Of a stretch of DNA of 15,881 nucleotides, positions 1 to 9,722 are shown in pieces (position 1 is the stretch's first letter; each line of letters begins with the position of its first letter). The translations under genes and the position numbers were made by a program. The notes under the pieces were generated by a model, which saw only the letters and a program-made list of their open reading frames with translations, was not told the DNA's origin and ran no database searches. Source of the DNA: Candidatus Cloacimonadota bacterium (GTDB lineage: Bacteria; Cloacimonadota; Cloacimonadia; Cloacimonadales; TCS61); NCBI GenBank assembly GCA_030667725.1, contig DAOUVH010000005.1:1-15881 (forward strand), written 5' to 3'.

Positions 1-2129
1 ATTCCCAATGTTGTATAGGTTTCTCTGGTAGATTCGTCAAAAGGTAATTTGCCTGTTTCTTCTATAGTGTAGACTTCCGAAAGTACAAAGTGTGCTTGTC
101 CATCTGTCTTCACCATCTTGTATTCATAAGAACGAGCAGCAATAGTTTTAACTTTTTCCAAGAATTTGATTCTTGCTTTATTATTCTTGAATGTGGCAGC
201 TTTTTGCAGGATCGGATCGTTTTCAGTAAGATTGATCTGAGCTTGATAGTGCTCAATAGCAGCATCGGCATTAGCAATATCAGCTTCAGTTTCTAAAGTA
301 TCTTTTGATGCAGTATAGTTTGCAATTTCTTCTTTATATGTTTCAATTGATTTTGCTGCTTCTTCTGCATAAAGATTTGCTCCAATAACGTTCTCCAGCT
401 CATCATCCAATCTTACAGTAAATGTTGGAGAAACAAGGAATAATCCCTTTTCCGCATCAAATTTACTAACTATTTTAAAGATTATGCTTCTATAGCTTAC
501 GTTATCAACTATCTCTCTTTGAGCTCCGAGTGTATTCTTGGAAAGTCGCCATTCTTCGTTTGAATAATTTCTTCTATAAACAGAATAAGAATATTTATTA
601 ACCTCTTCACCATTGAGGAATAATTTCCCCGGTTGGAGAGATTTTACAAATTCATTAAAGATAAGATCCTGAGTATATATTTGATCTTCACCGGAGTTTC
701 CATTAGCCACAACTCTCATCTCGAAAGAAATTCTATTAGATGGTTCTTTTAGTGTGATCTTAAGTTTGCTATCCTGGTAAAACTCGTTGATCGTAGTTAT
801 TTTATTACCAGATTCATCAAAAACGGTAAAATAAACATTCTTGATTTTATCGTATTTAACATTTTTGTAAATATCATAATTAACAAGAATTTTTGTTTTA
901 TCATCATTCAAATATGTACAGTTAGTTAAGAAAACTGTTGGCTTTTCCCAGTAAATTGCATTGTAATCACCCTTATCGTTTTTTCTGTCTTCAACTGTCC
1001 ATTCATCAGAAATTTTTGGAAGGTCAGCAGAATTAACAATATCAAATGTAGTAAGATCTGAGAATGTTTCATATCCGGCTCTGTCTTGAAGTGAAAATAC
1101 TGCAACGTAATCTTCAATATTATCAACTTCCATATAAATGTCGCGTTTTTCATTAATGATCTTGCCATCAATAATATCAACTGCAACGGTATTGCTCGGA
1201 GTATAAGGATAACCACAATATCTTTGGTAAATAAGTTGAGCAGGATTTTTTAGAGAAGTTTCAAATTCGGGATCCATTTCAGCTTTTTGCTGCTCTTCAA
1301 CATATGCATTGAATTTATTAATATCAGTTTTGTTAACGAGATATAAACTGTGATTAGTTTGGTCAGCTGTAAACAAAGATCTTACCCATTCAAATTGCAT
1401 GCGGTTTTCGTCTTCAACATAAACAGAATATAGTTGTTGAATTTTCTCTGGTGAGTTATCAATAGGAATACCAATAGTAGGTTCGGCATGAGGCATATAT
1501 TTACGTGATTCTGTTACAGCGATCACAGTATAGTAGTATTCTTTATCGGCTCTGAGTTTCTTCAGTAAATAAACGAAATGACGTAATTTCAATCCGGCAT
1601 ATACATCTGTTTCATCATCTTCAGTGATCTCAACCTTTGTGTTATTATAGAGAAATTTTTTTTCATCAATAACACCGAGAATTCTATAATTGGTTAATTG
1701 AGGTCCGGTTACTTCAATGTCTCTTGGTAAACGACCAAAAAGCGGACTGTCATCCGGTTGTTGTTTCTCTTTTTTCAATTTACCTGGAGATTGAAGATCA
1801 ACAAAGCGGTTATAGCCGGAATCATAATAATACATTACATCCCCGGCAATACCGGTTTTTACGTTAACATCAACCTTACCATGGTAGAAAAGAGAATCTG
1901 ATGTAACACCGCGGTATATGCGATATTCAATGATCCTTTTCTCAATTGGCAAAGGTTTCCAGCTTAATACTAATCCACTCCCGTCATCATCTGGAATATC
2001 TTCTGCTTTAAGGTTTTCTACAATATAACTTGATGTATCAACTGCAGCATGTGAAGGGATTGGAGTCAGCAAGAAACTAAAAACCATTAAAAACAGGATT
2101 AATCCTGTTTTAGAATAGTTTAATTTCAT
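1..2129 (-). CDS. Large exported protein with fibronectin-III-like modules (C-terminus beyond the window)
   Basis: An open frame of 709 codons runs from the ATG at 2129 to the left edge with no stop, so the C-terminus is missing; I checked the frame triplet by triplet. An AGGAG lies six bases before the ATG. Residues 1-28 form a signal peptide: a charged start, a hydrophobic core (LILFLMVFSFLL) and a SHA-A cleavage site. Residues about 37-205 resemble a fibronectin type III module, with an SWKPLP strand, EYRIYRG and a closing YYYTVIAV, interrupted by a K/Q-rich linker. The middle is beta-rich and holds further strands of similar style. Residues about 575-665 are Ala/Glu/Lys-rich and look helical or coiled-coil. 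I do not recognise a catalytic motif. It lies 123 bp downstream of the M23 lipoprotein gene on the same strand, so the two may be cotranscribed. A surface or periplasmic scaffold is the likeliest role, by inference. Whether it ends in a type IX sorting domain cannot be seen. Confidence 0.88.
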   Translation of the reverse strand, partial: MKLNYSKTGLILFLMVFSFLLTPIPSHAAVDTSSYIVENLKAEDIPDDDGSGLVLSWKPLPIEKRIIEYRIYRGVTSDSLFYHGKVDVNVKTGIAGDVMYYYDSGYNRFVDLQSPGKLKKEKQQPDDSPLFGRLPRDIEVTGPQLTNYRILGVIDEKKFLYNNTKVEITEDDETDVYAGLKLRHFVYLLKKLRADKEYYYTVIAVTESRKYMPHAEPTIGIPIDNSPEKIQQLYSVYVEDENRMQFEWVRSLFTADQTNHSLYLVNKTDINKFNAYVEEQQKAEMDPEFETSLKNPAQLIYQRYCGYPYTPSNTVAVDIIDGKIINEKRDIYMEVDNIEDYVAVFSLQDRAGYETFSDLTTFDIVNSADLPKISDEWTVEDRKNDKGDYNAIYWEKPTVFLTNCTYLNDDKTKILVNYDIYKNVKYDKIKNVYFTVFDESGNKITTINEFYQDSKLKITLKEPSNRISFEMRVVANGNSGEDQIYTQDLIFNEFVKSLQPGKLFLNGEEVNKYSYSVYRRNYSNEEWRLSKNTLGAQREIVDNVSYRSIIFKIVSKFDAEKGLFLVSPTFTVRLDDELENVIGANLYAEEAAKSIETYKEEIANYTASKDTLETEADIANADAAIEHYQAQINLTENDPILQKAATFKNNKARIKFLEKVKTIAARSYEYKMVKTDGQAHFVLSEVYTIEETGKLPFDESTRETYTTLG

Positions 2130-2182
2130 ATACTTCTCCTTTTTATTATTCTCATAGCTTTTTTTATGAAAAATATTTTCAA

Positions 2183-2223
2183 CAAACATCTATTTTGCCT
2201 TATTATGTCAATCATAATTTAAG
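2183..2223 (-). promoter_or_regulatory. Possible promoter and small hairpin before the exported protein gene
   Basis: The 123 bp gap (2130-2252) between the M23 gene and the exported protein gene holds a TTGACA on the minus strand (2211-2206). Eighteen bases after its TTG comes GATGTTTG (2190-2183), one mismatch from the Bacteroidetes-type TAnnTTTG box. No good TATAAT sits at 17 bp. ATTATG-TCAAT-CATAAT (2202-2218) forms a 6 bp hairpin over the same place. No strong terminator for the M23 gene is visible. This is pattern matching only. Confidence 0.25.
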
Positions 2224-2252
2224 CATTAATAAAGAACAATCATGTATTTAAA

Positions 2253-3467
2253 TTATTTGTTCGAATCCATTGTTGATCCTGAGATGAAATATCTCTGTAA
2301 TCTTGCTATCGATGATAAGAATTTATCCATCTCATTTTTGGGGACGGGAGGACCTGAAACGTTCTTTAATCTTAGAGGATTAATGGGTTTATTGTAATGA
2401 TAGATAGTATAATGCAGATGATTGCCGGTGGATAGTCCTGTTGATCCTACATAGCCAACAACATCATGCTGCTTCACTCTATCCCCTATCCGATATTTTC
2501 CATAACTGCTGAGGTGACCGTAAAGTGTTTTGTATCCATTACCATGTCGGATTATTATGGTTTTGCCATATCCGCCTTTTTGTCCGTTTACAGTTGGGTG
2601 TCCACCCTTCCAACCTCTATGAATAATTGTTCCATCAGAAGATGCTTCTACTGGAGTTCCATAAGATGCAGCGTAATCTACTCCATTATGGAATCTTGTT
2701 TTTTTGGTTATTGGATGATATCGGCTTCCAAAATATGATGAGATCCTTCTATAGTTTAGAGGAGACTTCAGGAATGCTTTTTGGATACATATTCCCTTGT
2801 TATCATAATATCTGGTTTCATTTTTCTTATTTGTATAACGATAAGCGAATTCATTATAACTTTTACTGGAATATTTTGCAGCGAGGATATCCCCAGCTTT
2901 TACGAAATTTCCATCTGAATCTATGTTTTTTTCGTAAACAATATGGAACTTATCTCCTTTTTGCGGATCTATAAAAAAATCTATATCCCATTGGAATATC
3001 TGTGTGAACATAACAATAGTTGCAGCATCAATCCCTTCATCGCTCATGCCTTGCCATAGTGAAGATCCTATCTCACCTTCAGAAACAAAAATTTCTCTCA
3101 CTAATTTTAGGGTGTCAATTTGAGAATAGAAAACGTTTGAAGTATCTCTAATAATTCTGTAATTATGAATCTGATCAGGCTTGAAACTGAGTTCGTGAAT
3201 GATATTGAGAGAGTCTATTTTAACTGTAAAACTATCATTGGGGTGAGCACGTCTAAGATTATAGAGTGTATCCAGTTTATTTACAAGCTTGTAAACTAGA
3301 GCATTGTCCAATCCTTCATCCAGAAGTGCATTTGCAAGTGTTTCACCTTCTTCGAGCACACCTGTTTTATAGATAAAGGGATCAATCTCTTCAGGTATTC
3401 CCTCATTTGATTTTGAACAAGCCAATAACAACAATAGAACAAATATTGATATTACTACTTTACTCAT
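2253..3467 (-). CDS. M23 family metallopeptidase lipoprotein (MepM/Csd3-like peptidoglycan hydrolase)
   Basis: This protein of 404 residues begins with a lipoprotein signal peptide (lipobox LLAC, Cys17), so it is probably membrane-anchored and faces the periplasm. Residues about 36-110 resemble the N-terminal domain of MepM/Csd3/OapA proteins, and about 130-210 the second domain of that family (IFQWDIDF, KGDKFHIVYE, ILAAKY). The C-terminal catalytic domain (about 240-365) has the complete M23 zinc site: H260 and D264 in HNGVD, then H350 and H352 in GNHLHY, plus HGNGYKTLYGHLS between them. Such enzymes cut peptide cross-links in peptidoglycan for growth or cell shape. The exact bond cut cannot be told from sequence; in relatives it is a D,D-endopeptidase or carboxypeptidase. 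The start has only a weak GGA nine bases upstream. It is divergent from rseP and 123 bp ahead of the exported protein gene. Confidence 0.93.
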   Translation of the reverse strand: MSKVVISIFVLLLLLACSKSNEGIPEEIDPFIYKTGVLEEGETLANALLDEGLDNALVYKLVNKLDTLYNLRRAHPNDSFTVKIDSLNIIHELSFKPDQIHNYRIIRDTSNVFYSQIDTLKLVREIFVSEGEIGSSLWQGMSDEGIDAATIVMFTQIFQWDIDFFIDPQKGDKFHIVYEKNIDSDGNFVKAGDILAAKYSSKSYNEFAYRYTNKKNETRYYDNKGICIQKAFLKSPLNYRRISSYFGSRYHPITKKTRFHNGVDYAASYGTPVEASSDGTIIHRGWKGGHPTVNGQKGGYGKTIIIRHGNGYKTLYGHLSSYGKYRIGDRVKQHDVVGYVGSTGLSTGNHLHYTIYHYNKPINPLRLKNVSGPPVPKNEMDKFLSSIARLQRYFISGSTMDSNK

Positions 3468-3605
3468 ATTAAATATTCCATTTTTTTTGCTTTTTTGTAG
3501 TAAGTGTAAAATATGTCAAATAAAATCAGGAAACAAGCAAAAAACTTGACCTATAGAGTAGTTTGAAAGGATTTGATTATTAATGTAAATTATTAAAGGA
3601 GTTAT
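3468..3605. other. Divergent intergenic region between the M23 gene and rseP
   Basis: These 138 bp must hold the promoters for both directions. On the minus strand a TTGACATA (3519-3512) could be a -35 for the M23 gene, but no convincing -10 follows at 16-18 bp. On the plus strand TTGACC (3546-3551) is a possible -35 for rseP, again without a clear -10. AAAGGAG (3595-3601) is the rseP ribosome binding site. No operator palindrome was seen. Confidence 0.4.
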
Positions 3606-4925
3606 ATGTTTAATATAATTGGCGCTATTGTAGCATTGGGAATTTTGGTCACAGTTCATGAAATGGGGCACTTTATTGCTGCCAGAATATTCAAGGTAGA
3701 AGTGGAGAAATTTTCTATCGGATTTGGACCCAAATTATTGGCTTTTAAAAAAGGGAAGACAGAATATAGAATTTCGTTGATCCCCCTTGGCGGATATTTA
3801 AAAATGAAAGGTGAAAATCCCGATGAAGAAGTTGAAAATACTGAAAATTCATTCAAAACAAAAACATGGTGGCAACGAGCAACAATAGCCTTTGCAGGAC
3901 CTTTTGCCAATTTCATCTTAGCCATGCTTATCTTCATTCTCACCTTTGCAATTGGTAAACATTTCGAAGATCAACTTCCAATTGTTGGAGAAGTTAGTGC
4001 AAATTATGCTGAATTTGTACAAGAAAAAGATATGATCATTCAAGTGAATGATAGAGATGTATACGGTTGGACTCAGATAATTCAACATACAAGAATTGCT
4101 GAAGAAAATACGTATCTAATAGAGCGAAATGATGAGCAGATCTTAATTACAAATCATGAAGTTGAACCCAGAACCTGGGTAACGGAAATTTTGCCGTTTG
4201 TCCCTGCTATTATTGGAGAAGTGGCGCCCGGTATGGCAGCGTACAAGGCCGGCTTAATGGATAATGATGAAGTTTTGTCGGTTGATGGGATAGACGTAAA
4301 CAATTGGTATGAAATGCGTACTGCGATCACAACAAATGAGAATGAATTGATTACACTTAAGATAAAACGTGGTGATGATATCTTTGAAAAATCTTTAGCA
4401 CCGGAAGAGAACATTCTGGATAATAACAGAATTATCGGGATCACGCAGTACATGCCTGTAAAATATATAGAGAAATATAGTTTATTAGAATCAGTAAAAT
4501 ACGGTACGATTGGAACCATTAACTTTGTATATCTAAATTATGCTATGCTATATAAATTAATAACAAATCCAGGTGCGATCAAGAATAATCTTGGTGGTCC
4601 CGTGATGATCTATGCCATGTCCACTCAAACTGCGGATAAGGGAATTGATAGTATCCTCTCTTTTATAGCAGCAATCAGTATTATCTTGATGATCATGAAC
4701 TTACTCCCAATTCCAATTCTTGATGGCGGCCACATTTTCTTTTGCATTATTGAAGGGATCAGAAGAAAACCTTTAGGCATGAAAATCCAGATAGCATTGC
4801 AAAACTTTGGGCTTTTCATACTTGTATTCTTAATGATTTTTGCTTTCTGGAATGATATCAGCAGATTATTCAGCCGCAGTAGTTCCATTAAAGAGAACAA
4901 AGTTCAAATCGAGAATGGAAATTAG
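3606..4925 (+). CDS. rseP: RseP-type site-2 zinc protease
   Basis: This protein of 439 residues is an intramembrane metalloprotease of family M50. The zinc site HEMGH is at residues 18-22 inside the first membrane segment, and the third ligand lies in ILDGG (Asp373) in a late membrane segment. FAGPFANFILAM (about 96-107) is a typical second segment. Between the membrane segments lie a degenerate PDZ domain (about 122-190) and a clearer one (about 199-265; VAPGMAAYKAGL, DEVLSVDGIDV). Length and architecture match RseP/RasP. Family members cut single-pass membrane proteins such as anti-sigma factors, and clear signal peptide remnants. No anti-sigma gene is in this window, so the substrate is unknown. 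The start follows AAAGGAG by four bases. It opens the plus-strand housekeeping run and is divergent from a cell-wall hydrolase. Confidence 0.95.
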   Translation: MFNIIGAIVALGILVTVHEMGHFIAARIFKVEVEKFSIGFGPKLLAFKKGKTEYRISLIPLGGYLKMKGENPDEEVENTENSFKTKTWWQRATIAFAGPFANFILAMLIFILTFAIGKHFEDQLPIVGEVSANYAEFVQEKDMIIQVNDRDVYGWTQIIQHTRIAEENTYLIERNDEQILITNHEVEPRTWVTEILPFVPAIIGEVAPGMAAYKAGLMDNDEVLSVDGIDVNNWYEMRTAITTNENELITLKIKRGDDIFEKSLAPEENILDNNRIIGITQYMPVKYIEKYSLLESVKYGTIGTINFVYLNYAMLYKLITNPGAIKNNLGGPVMIYAMSTQTADKGIDSILSFIAAISIILMIMNLLPIPILDGGHIFFCIIEGIRRKPLGMKIQIALQNFGLFILVFLMIFAFWNDISRLFSRSSSIKENKVQIENGN

Positions 4926-6186
<1,261 letters not shown>

Positions 6187-6190
6187 GAGC

Positions 6191-7135
6191 ATGAGTAAAT
6201 TTAACGAGATAGACCTTTCTAATTTAAAAAAATACTCGATCAAAGATAGATCAAGTCTGGTGAAGAAAAGCATCTTTTCTAAGCCTATCCTGAACAGCTT
6301 CAAAGAATTTTCAGAATCATTGCCGGATATTTTGAAAGCATCAGATTTCAATGAACTACTGGATAAATGCGTTCAAGCCTATAAAAATGATAAACCTGTT
6401 ATCGTTGCTCTAGGTGGTCATGTGATCAAATGCGGATTAGCACCATTTATTATTGAAATGATGGAATTAGGCATAATCAAGGGATTGGCTTCAAATGGTT
6501 CAGTTGTTATTCATGATTATGAAATTGCCAGATTTGGAGAAACTTCCGAAGATGTGGCAACTGCTTTGGAAACAGGTGAATTCGGTATGGTAAAAGAGAC
6601 CTGTGACGGGATCAATAAAATAATCAGTTCTGCTTATAAAAAACTTGGTTATGGAGAGGCGATCGGGAAAGAGCTGGTAAAAATGAAAGCAGAAAACAAT
6701 CATCTCTCACTTTTTGCCAATGCTTATAAAATGGGAATTCCTTTCACCGTACACGTTGCCTTGGGAACTGATATTGTTCATCAACATGAAACAGCCGATG
6801 GAGCTGCTATTGGTGATTGCTCAATGCGTGATTTCCGGATCTTATGCAATAATCTAATCGAACTCAATGATGGTGGTGTTTTCCTTAATTTTGGTTCTGC
6901 AGTTATCATGCCGGAAGTTTTTCTAAAAGCGGTAACAGTTGTTCGCAATCTGGGCTATCCTTTGAATAATTTCTATACTGCTGTGTTCGATATGAATATG
7001 CACTACAGACCCAGAACCAATATTGTTCATCGTCCTACTATTAGTGGTGGAAAGGGTTACTATTTTATCGGACATCACGAGATCATGATACCTCTGTTTT
7101 TCCAAACCTTAAAAGAGAGACTTAAAGATGCGTAA
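6191..7135 (+). CDS. Conserved protein, possibly with a deoxyhypusine-synthase-like NAD-binding fold
   Basis: This protein of 314 residues starts four bases after the tgt stop; the GGAG overlapping the end of tgt (6180-6183) serves as its binding site, so translation is probably coupled. It has no signal peptide or membrane segment and should be cytoplasmic. Striking conserved-looking blocks are GGHVIK (75-80), ASNGSVVIHDYEIA (100-113), GETSEDVA (116-123), VHVALGTDIVHQH (187-199), NFGSAVIMPEVFLKA (233-247) and GHHE (294-297). The glycine-rich start followed by a buried HDYE block and the HVALGTD block recall bacterial proteins sometimes labelled deoxyhypusine synthase-like. That is an impression from memory, not a search result. 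True deoxyhypusine synthase modifies eIF5A, which bacteria lack, so the substrate would differ. Function unknown. Its 3' end overlaps the next gene by 8 bp. Confidence 0.88.
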   Translation: MSKFNEIDLSNLKKYSIKDRSSLVKKSIFSKPILNSFKEFSESLPDILKASDFNELLDKCVQAYKNDKPVIVALGGHVIKCGLAPFIIEMMELGIIKGLASNGSVVIHDYEIARFGETSEDVATALETGEFGMVKETCDGINKIISSAYKKLGYGEAIGKELVKMKAENNHLSLFANAYKMGIPFTVHVALGTDIVHQHETADGAAIGDCSMRDFRILCNNLIELNDGGVFLNFGSAVIMPEVFLKAVTVVRNLGYPLNNFYTAVFDMNMHYRPRTNIVHRPTISGGKGYYFIGHHEIMIPLFFQTLKERLKDA

Positions 7136-7574
7136 ATTATTTATAATTATCTTTTTAATTGTAATCTTTACATCTCTTCTAGCAGATGAGAAAATTAAGA
7201 AGAAACAACCGCTCAAAGCTGCAGCTCTTTCCTGCTTTTTCCCGGGAGGAGGTCAGTTATATAATGGGAAATATTTAAAATCTGGATTTGTACTTGCAGT
7301 GGAAGGAAGCTTTATAGGGCTTGCAGTGTATCATCATCTCGAAGCGGAAAAATTCTATGATCGCTATAAAGTTTCTCTATTAGAAACAGATTACAATGAG
7401 TATGTGAAATATTATGAAAGACGCCAAAGTGATTTTTTCTGGATTGGGACAATAATTTTCTTGTCCGCTATAGATGCATATATTGATGCTCATCTTTATG
7501 ATTTTGAAGAGAAAAAAAATAAGATCCACCTGAAATTTGAAGATAATACAGTTGGATTAATTTATTATTTTTAA
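7128..7574 (+). CDS. DUF5683-like small membrane protein
   Basis: This protein of 148 residues has an N-terminal signal peptide or anchor (LFIIIFLIVIFTSLLA). A KAAALSCFFPGGGQLYNGKY block (about 30-49) follows, leading into a hydrophobic segment (GFVLAVEGSFIGLAVY). A second membrane segment lies at about 102-118 (FFWIGTIIFLSAIDAYID). The 'PGxGQxYNGKY' pattern before a membrane helix is the hallmark of DUF5683 and related TM2-like proteins, common in Bacteroidetes-type genomes; the biochemical role is not known. It starts inside the end of the preceding gene (8 bp overlap) and ends three bases before cmk, so it is part of the operon. The family call rests on motif recall. Confidence 0.82.
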   Translation: MRKLFIIIFLIVIFTSLLADEKIKKKQPLKAAALSCFFPGGGQLYNGKYLKSGFVLAVEGSFIGLAVYHHLEAEKFYDRYKVSLLETDYNEYVKYYERRQSDFFWIGTIIFLSAIDAYIDAHLYDFEEKKNKIHLKFEDNTVGLIYYF

Positions 7575-7577
7575 GGT

Positions 7578-8246
7578 ATGAAAATGAATAAGAAATTTGT
7601 AATTGCTATAGACGGTCCGGCTGCTTCCGGAAAAAGTACAACAGCCAAACAGTTAGCAATAAAATTAAAATATATTTATATAGATACTGGAGCTATGTAT
7701 CGTGCTTCCGGTCTGTGTACACTTTTGCAAAATATAAGTTTGGATGATGAAGTAGCCTTAAAAGAAATGCTTGATAAAATAAGTATCAAGATCGAATATG
7801 CAGAAGAAGGGAATAGAATATATCTGAATGGAGAAGATGTTTCAGAGCGGATTCGAGAAGCGGATAGTACAAAGCTATCTTCTCAGATCGCTATGATTGG
7901 AATAGTACGTAAGAAAATGGTTGAATTGCAGCGAAAAATGGCTGAAAATGGCGGTGTTATCATGGATGGCAGAGATATCGGAACAGTTGTTTTTCCAAAT
8001 GCCGATTTTAAGTTCTTTATGATAGCAGATGTGAAAACTCGTGCTTTACGTAGATGGAAAGAGGCTAAAGAAAAAGGTGAGATAATTTCTATAGGTGAGA
8101 TTGAAGAAGAGCTGATATGGCGGGATGAAAATGACTCTAATCGCGAAATATCTCCATTAAAACAGGCTGATGATGCAATTCCGGTAGATACTTCAAAAAT
8201 GTCGATCGATGAGCAAGTACAATTTATTTACAACAAGATAAAGTGA
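7578..8246 (+). CDS. cmk: Cytidylate kinase
   Basis: The enzyme phosphorylates CMP and dCMP with ATP, feeding RNA, DNA and CDP-lipid synthesis. GPAASGKST (residues 13-21) is the phosphate-binding loop. IDTGAMYRA (about 35-43) and MDGRDIGTVVFPNADFKFF form the CMP-binding part. The lid (RALRRWKEAKEKGE) and RDENDSNREISPLKQADDAI with its arginines are characteristic of the Cmk family. The length of 222 residues is usual. Two starts are possible: ATG at 7578 and ATG at 7584. The AAGG just before 7578 is too close to the first and well placed for the second, so the mature start is probably 7584 (MNKKFVIAIDG). The gene lies in a compact run with plsC, ispH and rpsA. Confidence 0.96.
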   Translation: MKMNKKFVIAIDGPAASGKSTTAKQLAIKLKYIYIDTGAMYRASGLCTLLQNISLDDEVALKEMLDKISIKIEYAEEGNRIYLNGEDVSERIREADSTKLSSQIAMIGIVRKKMVELQRKMAENGGVIMDGRDIGTVVFPNADFKFFMIADVKTRALRRWKEAKEKGEIISIGEIEEELIWRDENDSNREISPLKQADDAIPVDTSKMSIDEQVQFIYNKIK

Positions 8247-8247
8247 A

Positions 8248-8844
8248 ATGATTATGAATAAATTATATAATTTTTTAACGTATTCTGTACGTAAATTCAT
8301 TACAATCTTTATGGGGTTGAAAATTGAGAATGAGCAAAGATTGGTAAATGCAGAGAATTGCATTATTGTAGCAAATCATATTTCTATGTTCGACCCTCCA
8401 TTTATTGGTTCTATCATACCTTTGGAAATTCATTATTTGGCTAAATCTGAGATATTTAAAAACAAATTGATGGATAAGTTTTTCAGATCGATAAATGCAA
8501 TCCCCGTAAAAAGAGGAAGAATTGACAAATACGCAATTACGACTGTACAGAAGCTTCTGAGTTCAGGTCATTCAATGTTAATTTTTCCGGAAGGAACGCG
8601 CAATGGTGGAAAAGCAAAGGCAGGAGTTGGAAAATTTGCAATTCAGATGAAAGTTGATATTCTTCCAATTCATATTGAGAATTCTAACAATTTTCTAAAA
8701 TGCCTTTTAAAAAAAAAACATCTGCATATAATTGTCGGAGAAAAATATAAATATGAAGAATTTTCCCATTTGGAAGAAAAGAAAGAAAATTATCGTGAGC
8801 TTGCAAACATGGTATATGAAAAGATAATGGATCTAAAAAAATGA
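8248..8844 (+). CDS. plsC: 1-acyl-sn-glycerol-3-phosphate acyltransferase (PlsC family)
   Basis: This protein of 198 residues belongs to the membrane-associated acyltransferases that add the second acyl chain to lysophosphatidic acid, giving phosphatidic acid. The catalytic HX4D box is NHISMFDPP, with His44 and Asp49. The acceptor-binding block FPEGTR is at 113-118. Residues 80-90 contain the usual NAIPVKRGR. There is no clear N-terminal membrane helix, only an amphipathic stretch (FLTYSVRKFITIFMGL). The start is one base after the cmk stop, with a second in-frame ATG at 8254; binding-site signal is weak for both, so coupling to cmk is likely. It ends in an ATGA overlap with ispH. Acyl-chain and acceptor specificity cannot be read from sequence. 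Confidence 0.92.
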   Translation: MIMNKLYNFLTYSVRKFITIFMGLKIENEQRLVNAENCIIVANHISMFDPPFIGSIIPLEIHYLAKSEIFKNKLMDKFFRSINAIPVKRGRIDKYAITTVQKLLSSGHSMLIFPEGTRNGGKAKAGVGKFAIQMKVDILPIHIENSNNFLKCLLKKKHLHIIVGEKYKYEEFSHLEEKKENYRELANMVYEKIMDLKK

Positions 8845-9722
8845 ATGTTAGAATAGCAAAAAATTCCGGCTTTTGTTTTGGAGTGAAAAGAGCCATAAAA
8901 GTTGCTCTTACAACCTCAAAAGGAAATCATGAAATTGTTACTTTAGGTCCAATTATTCATAACCCGCAGATGGTTGCAAAACTAGAGAGTGAAAAAATAT
9001 TTAAAGTTGATAATATAGAACAGATAAAAGGGCGTCCTACAATAATCAGATCACATGGTATAAAAAAAGAAATTCTGGATGAATTAAAAAAGAATAATAT
9101 AGAAATAATAAATGCGACTTGCCCTTATGTTTCAAAAACACAGGATTATGCGAAATCATTATCCGAAGATGGTTACGAGTTGATTATTTTAGGAGACCGC
9201 AATCATCCGGAAGTTAAAGCACTACGTTCATATGTGGATAAGGAAGTAATGATCGTTGCAAATGCGGATGAACTTGCAGATAAACAGTTTAAAAAAGTTG
9301 GAATTATTTCTCAGACGACCCGAAGAGTTGAAGATCTTCAGGAATTGGTAACGAGATTAGTCCCAAAATGTCACGAATTACGCGTTATAAACACAATTTG
9401 CAATGCTACAACCATCCGGCAGAATTCAACTTTAGCTTTGGCGAAAGAGAGTGATGTAATGATTGTTGTGGGAGGTAAAAATAGTTCAAATACAAAAATG
9501 CTTGCCAAAATTTGTGAAAGTTTTGTAAAGACCTATCATATTGAGACAGCTTGTGAAATTGATACAAAGTGGTTCAAAGATAAACAGGATATTGGTTTAA
9601 CAGCTGGAGCTTCTACACCCGATTGGGTTATTGTAGAAGTGTACAATAAAATCTTAGAGTGTATAGGGAATATTAATAAAGTCGATCATATCGAGGATAT
9701 TCCTGGTTTCAAGGAGGAATGA
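8841..9722 (+). CDS. ispH: 4-hydroxy-3-methylbut-2-enyl diphosphate reductase
   Basis: This is the last enzyme of the MEP isoprenoid pathway, reducing HMBPP to IPP and DMAPP with a [4Fe-4S] cluster. The three cluster cysteines are C12 (NSGFCFGVKRA), C94 (NATCPYVSKTQ) and C187 (NTICNATTIRQ). Substrate-binding residues are visible in GPIIHNP (His40), RSHG (His72), NHPEV (His122), TTIRQ, GGKNSSNT and TAGASTPDW. The length of 293 residues is standard. The start overlaps the plsC stop (ATGA) and the end overlaps the first ATG of rpsA (ATGA). The strong AAGGAGG that serves rpsA lies within its last codons. Its presence implies that this organism makes isoprenoids by the MEP route. Confidence 0.97.
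   Translation: MNVRIAKNSGFCFGVKRAIKVALTTSKGNHEIVTLGPIIHNPQMVAKLESEKIFKVDNIEQIKGRPTIIRSHGIKKEILDELKKNNIEIINATCPYVSKTQDYAKSLSEDGYELIILGDRNHPEVKALRSYVDKEVMIVANADELADKQFKKVGIISQTTRRVEDLQELVTRLVPKCHELRVINTICNATTIRQNSTLALAKESDVMIVVGGKNSSNTKMLAKICESFVKTYHIETACEIDTKWFKDKQDIGLTAGASTPDWVIVEVYNKILECIGNINKVDHIEDIPGFKEE

Noticed and set aside
2466..2974. Open frames on the plus strand opposite the M23 gene
   Set aside because: They are antisense to a clear conserved domain, lack binding sites and have no recognisable protein features.
3546..3593. A defined promoter for rseP
   Set aside because: TTGACC lacks a convincing -10, and a TTTG/TAAATT pair further on would place the transcript start inside the ribosome binding site.
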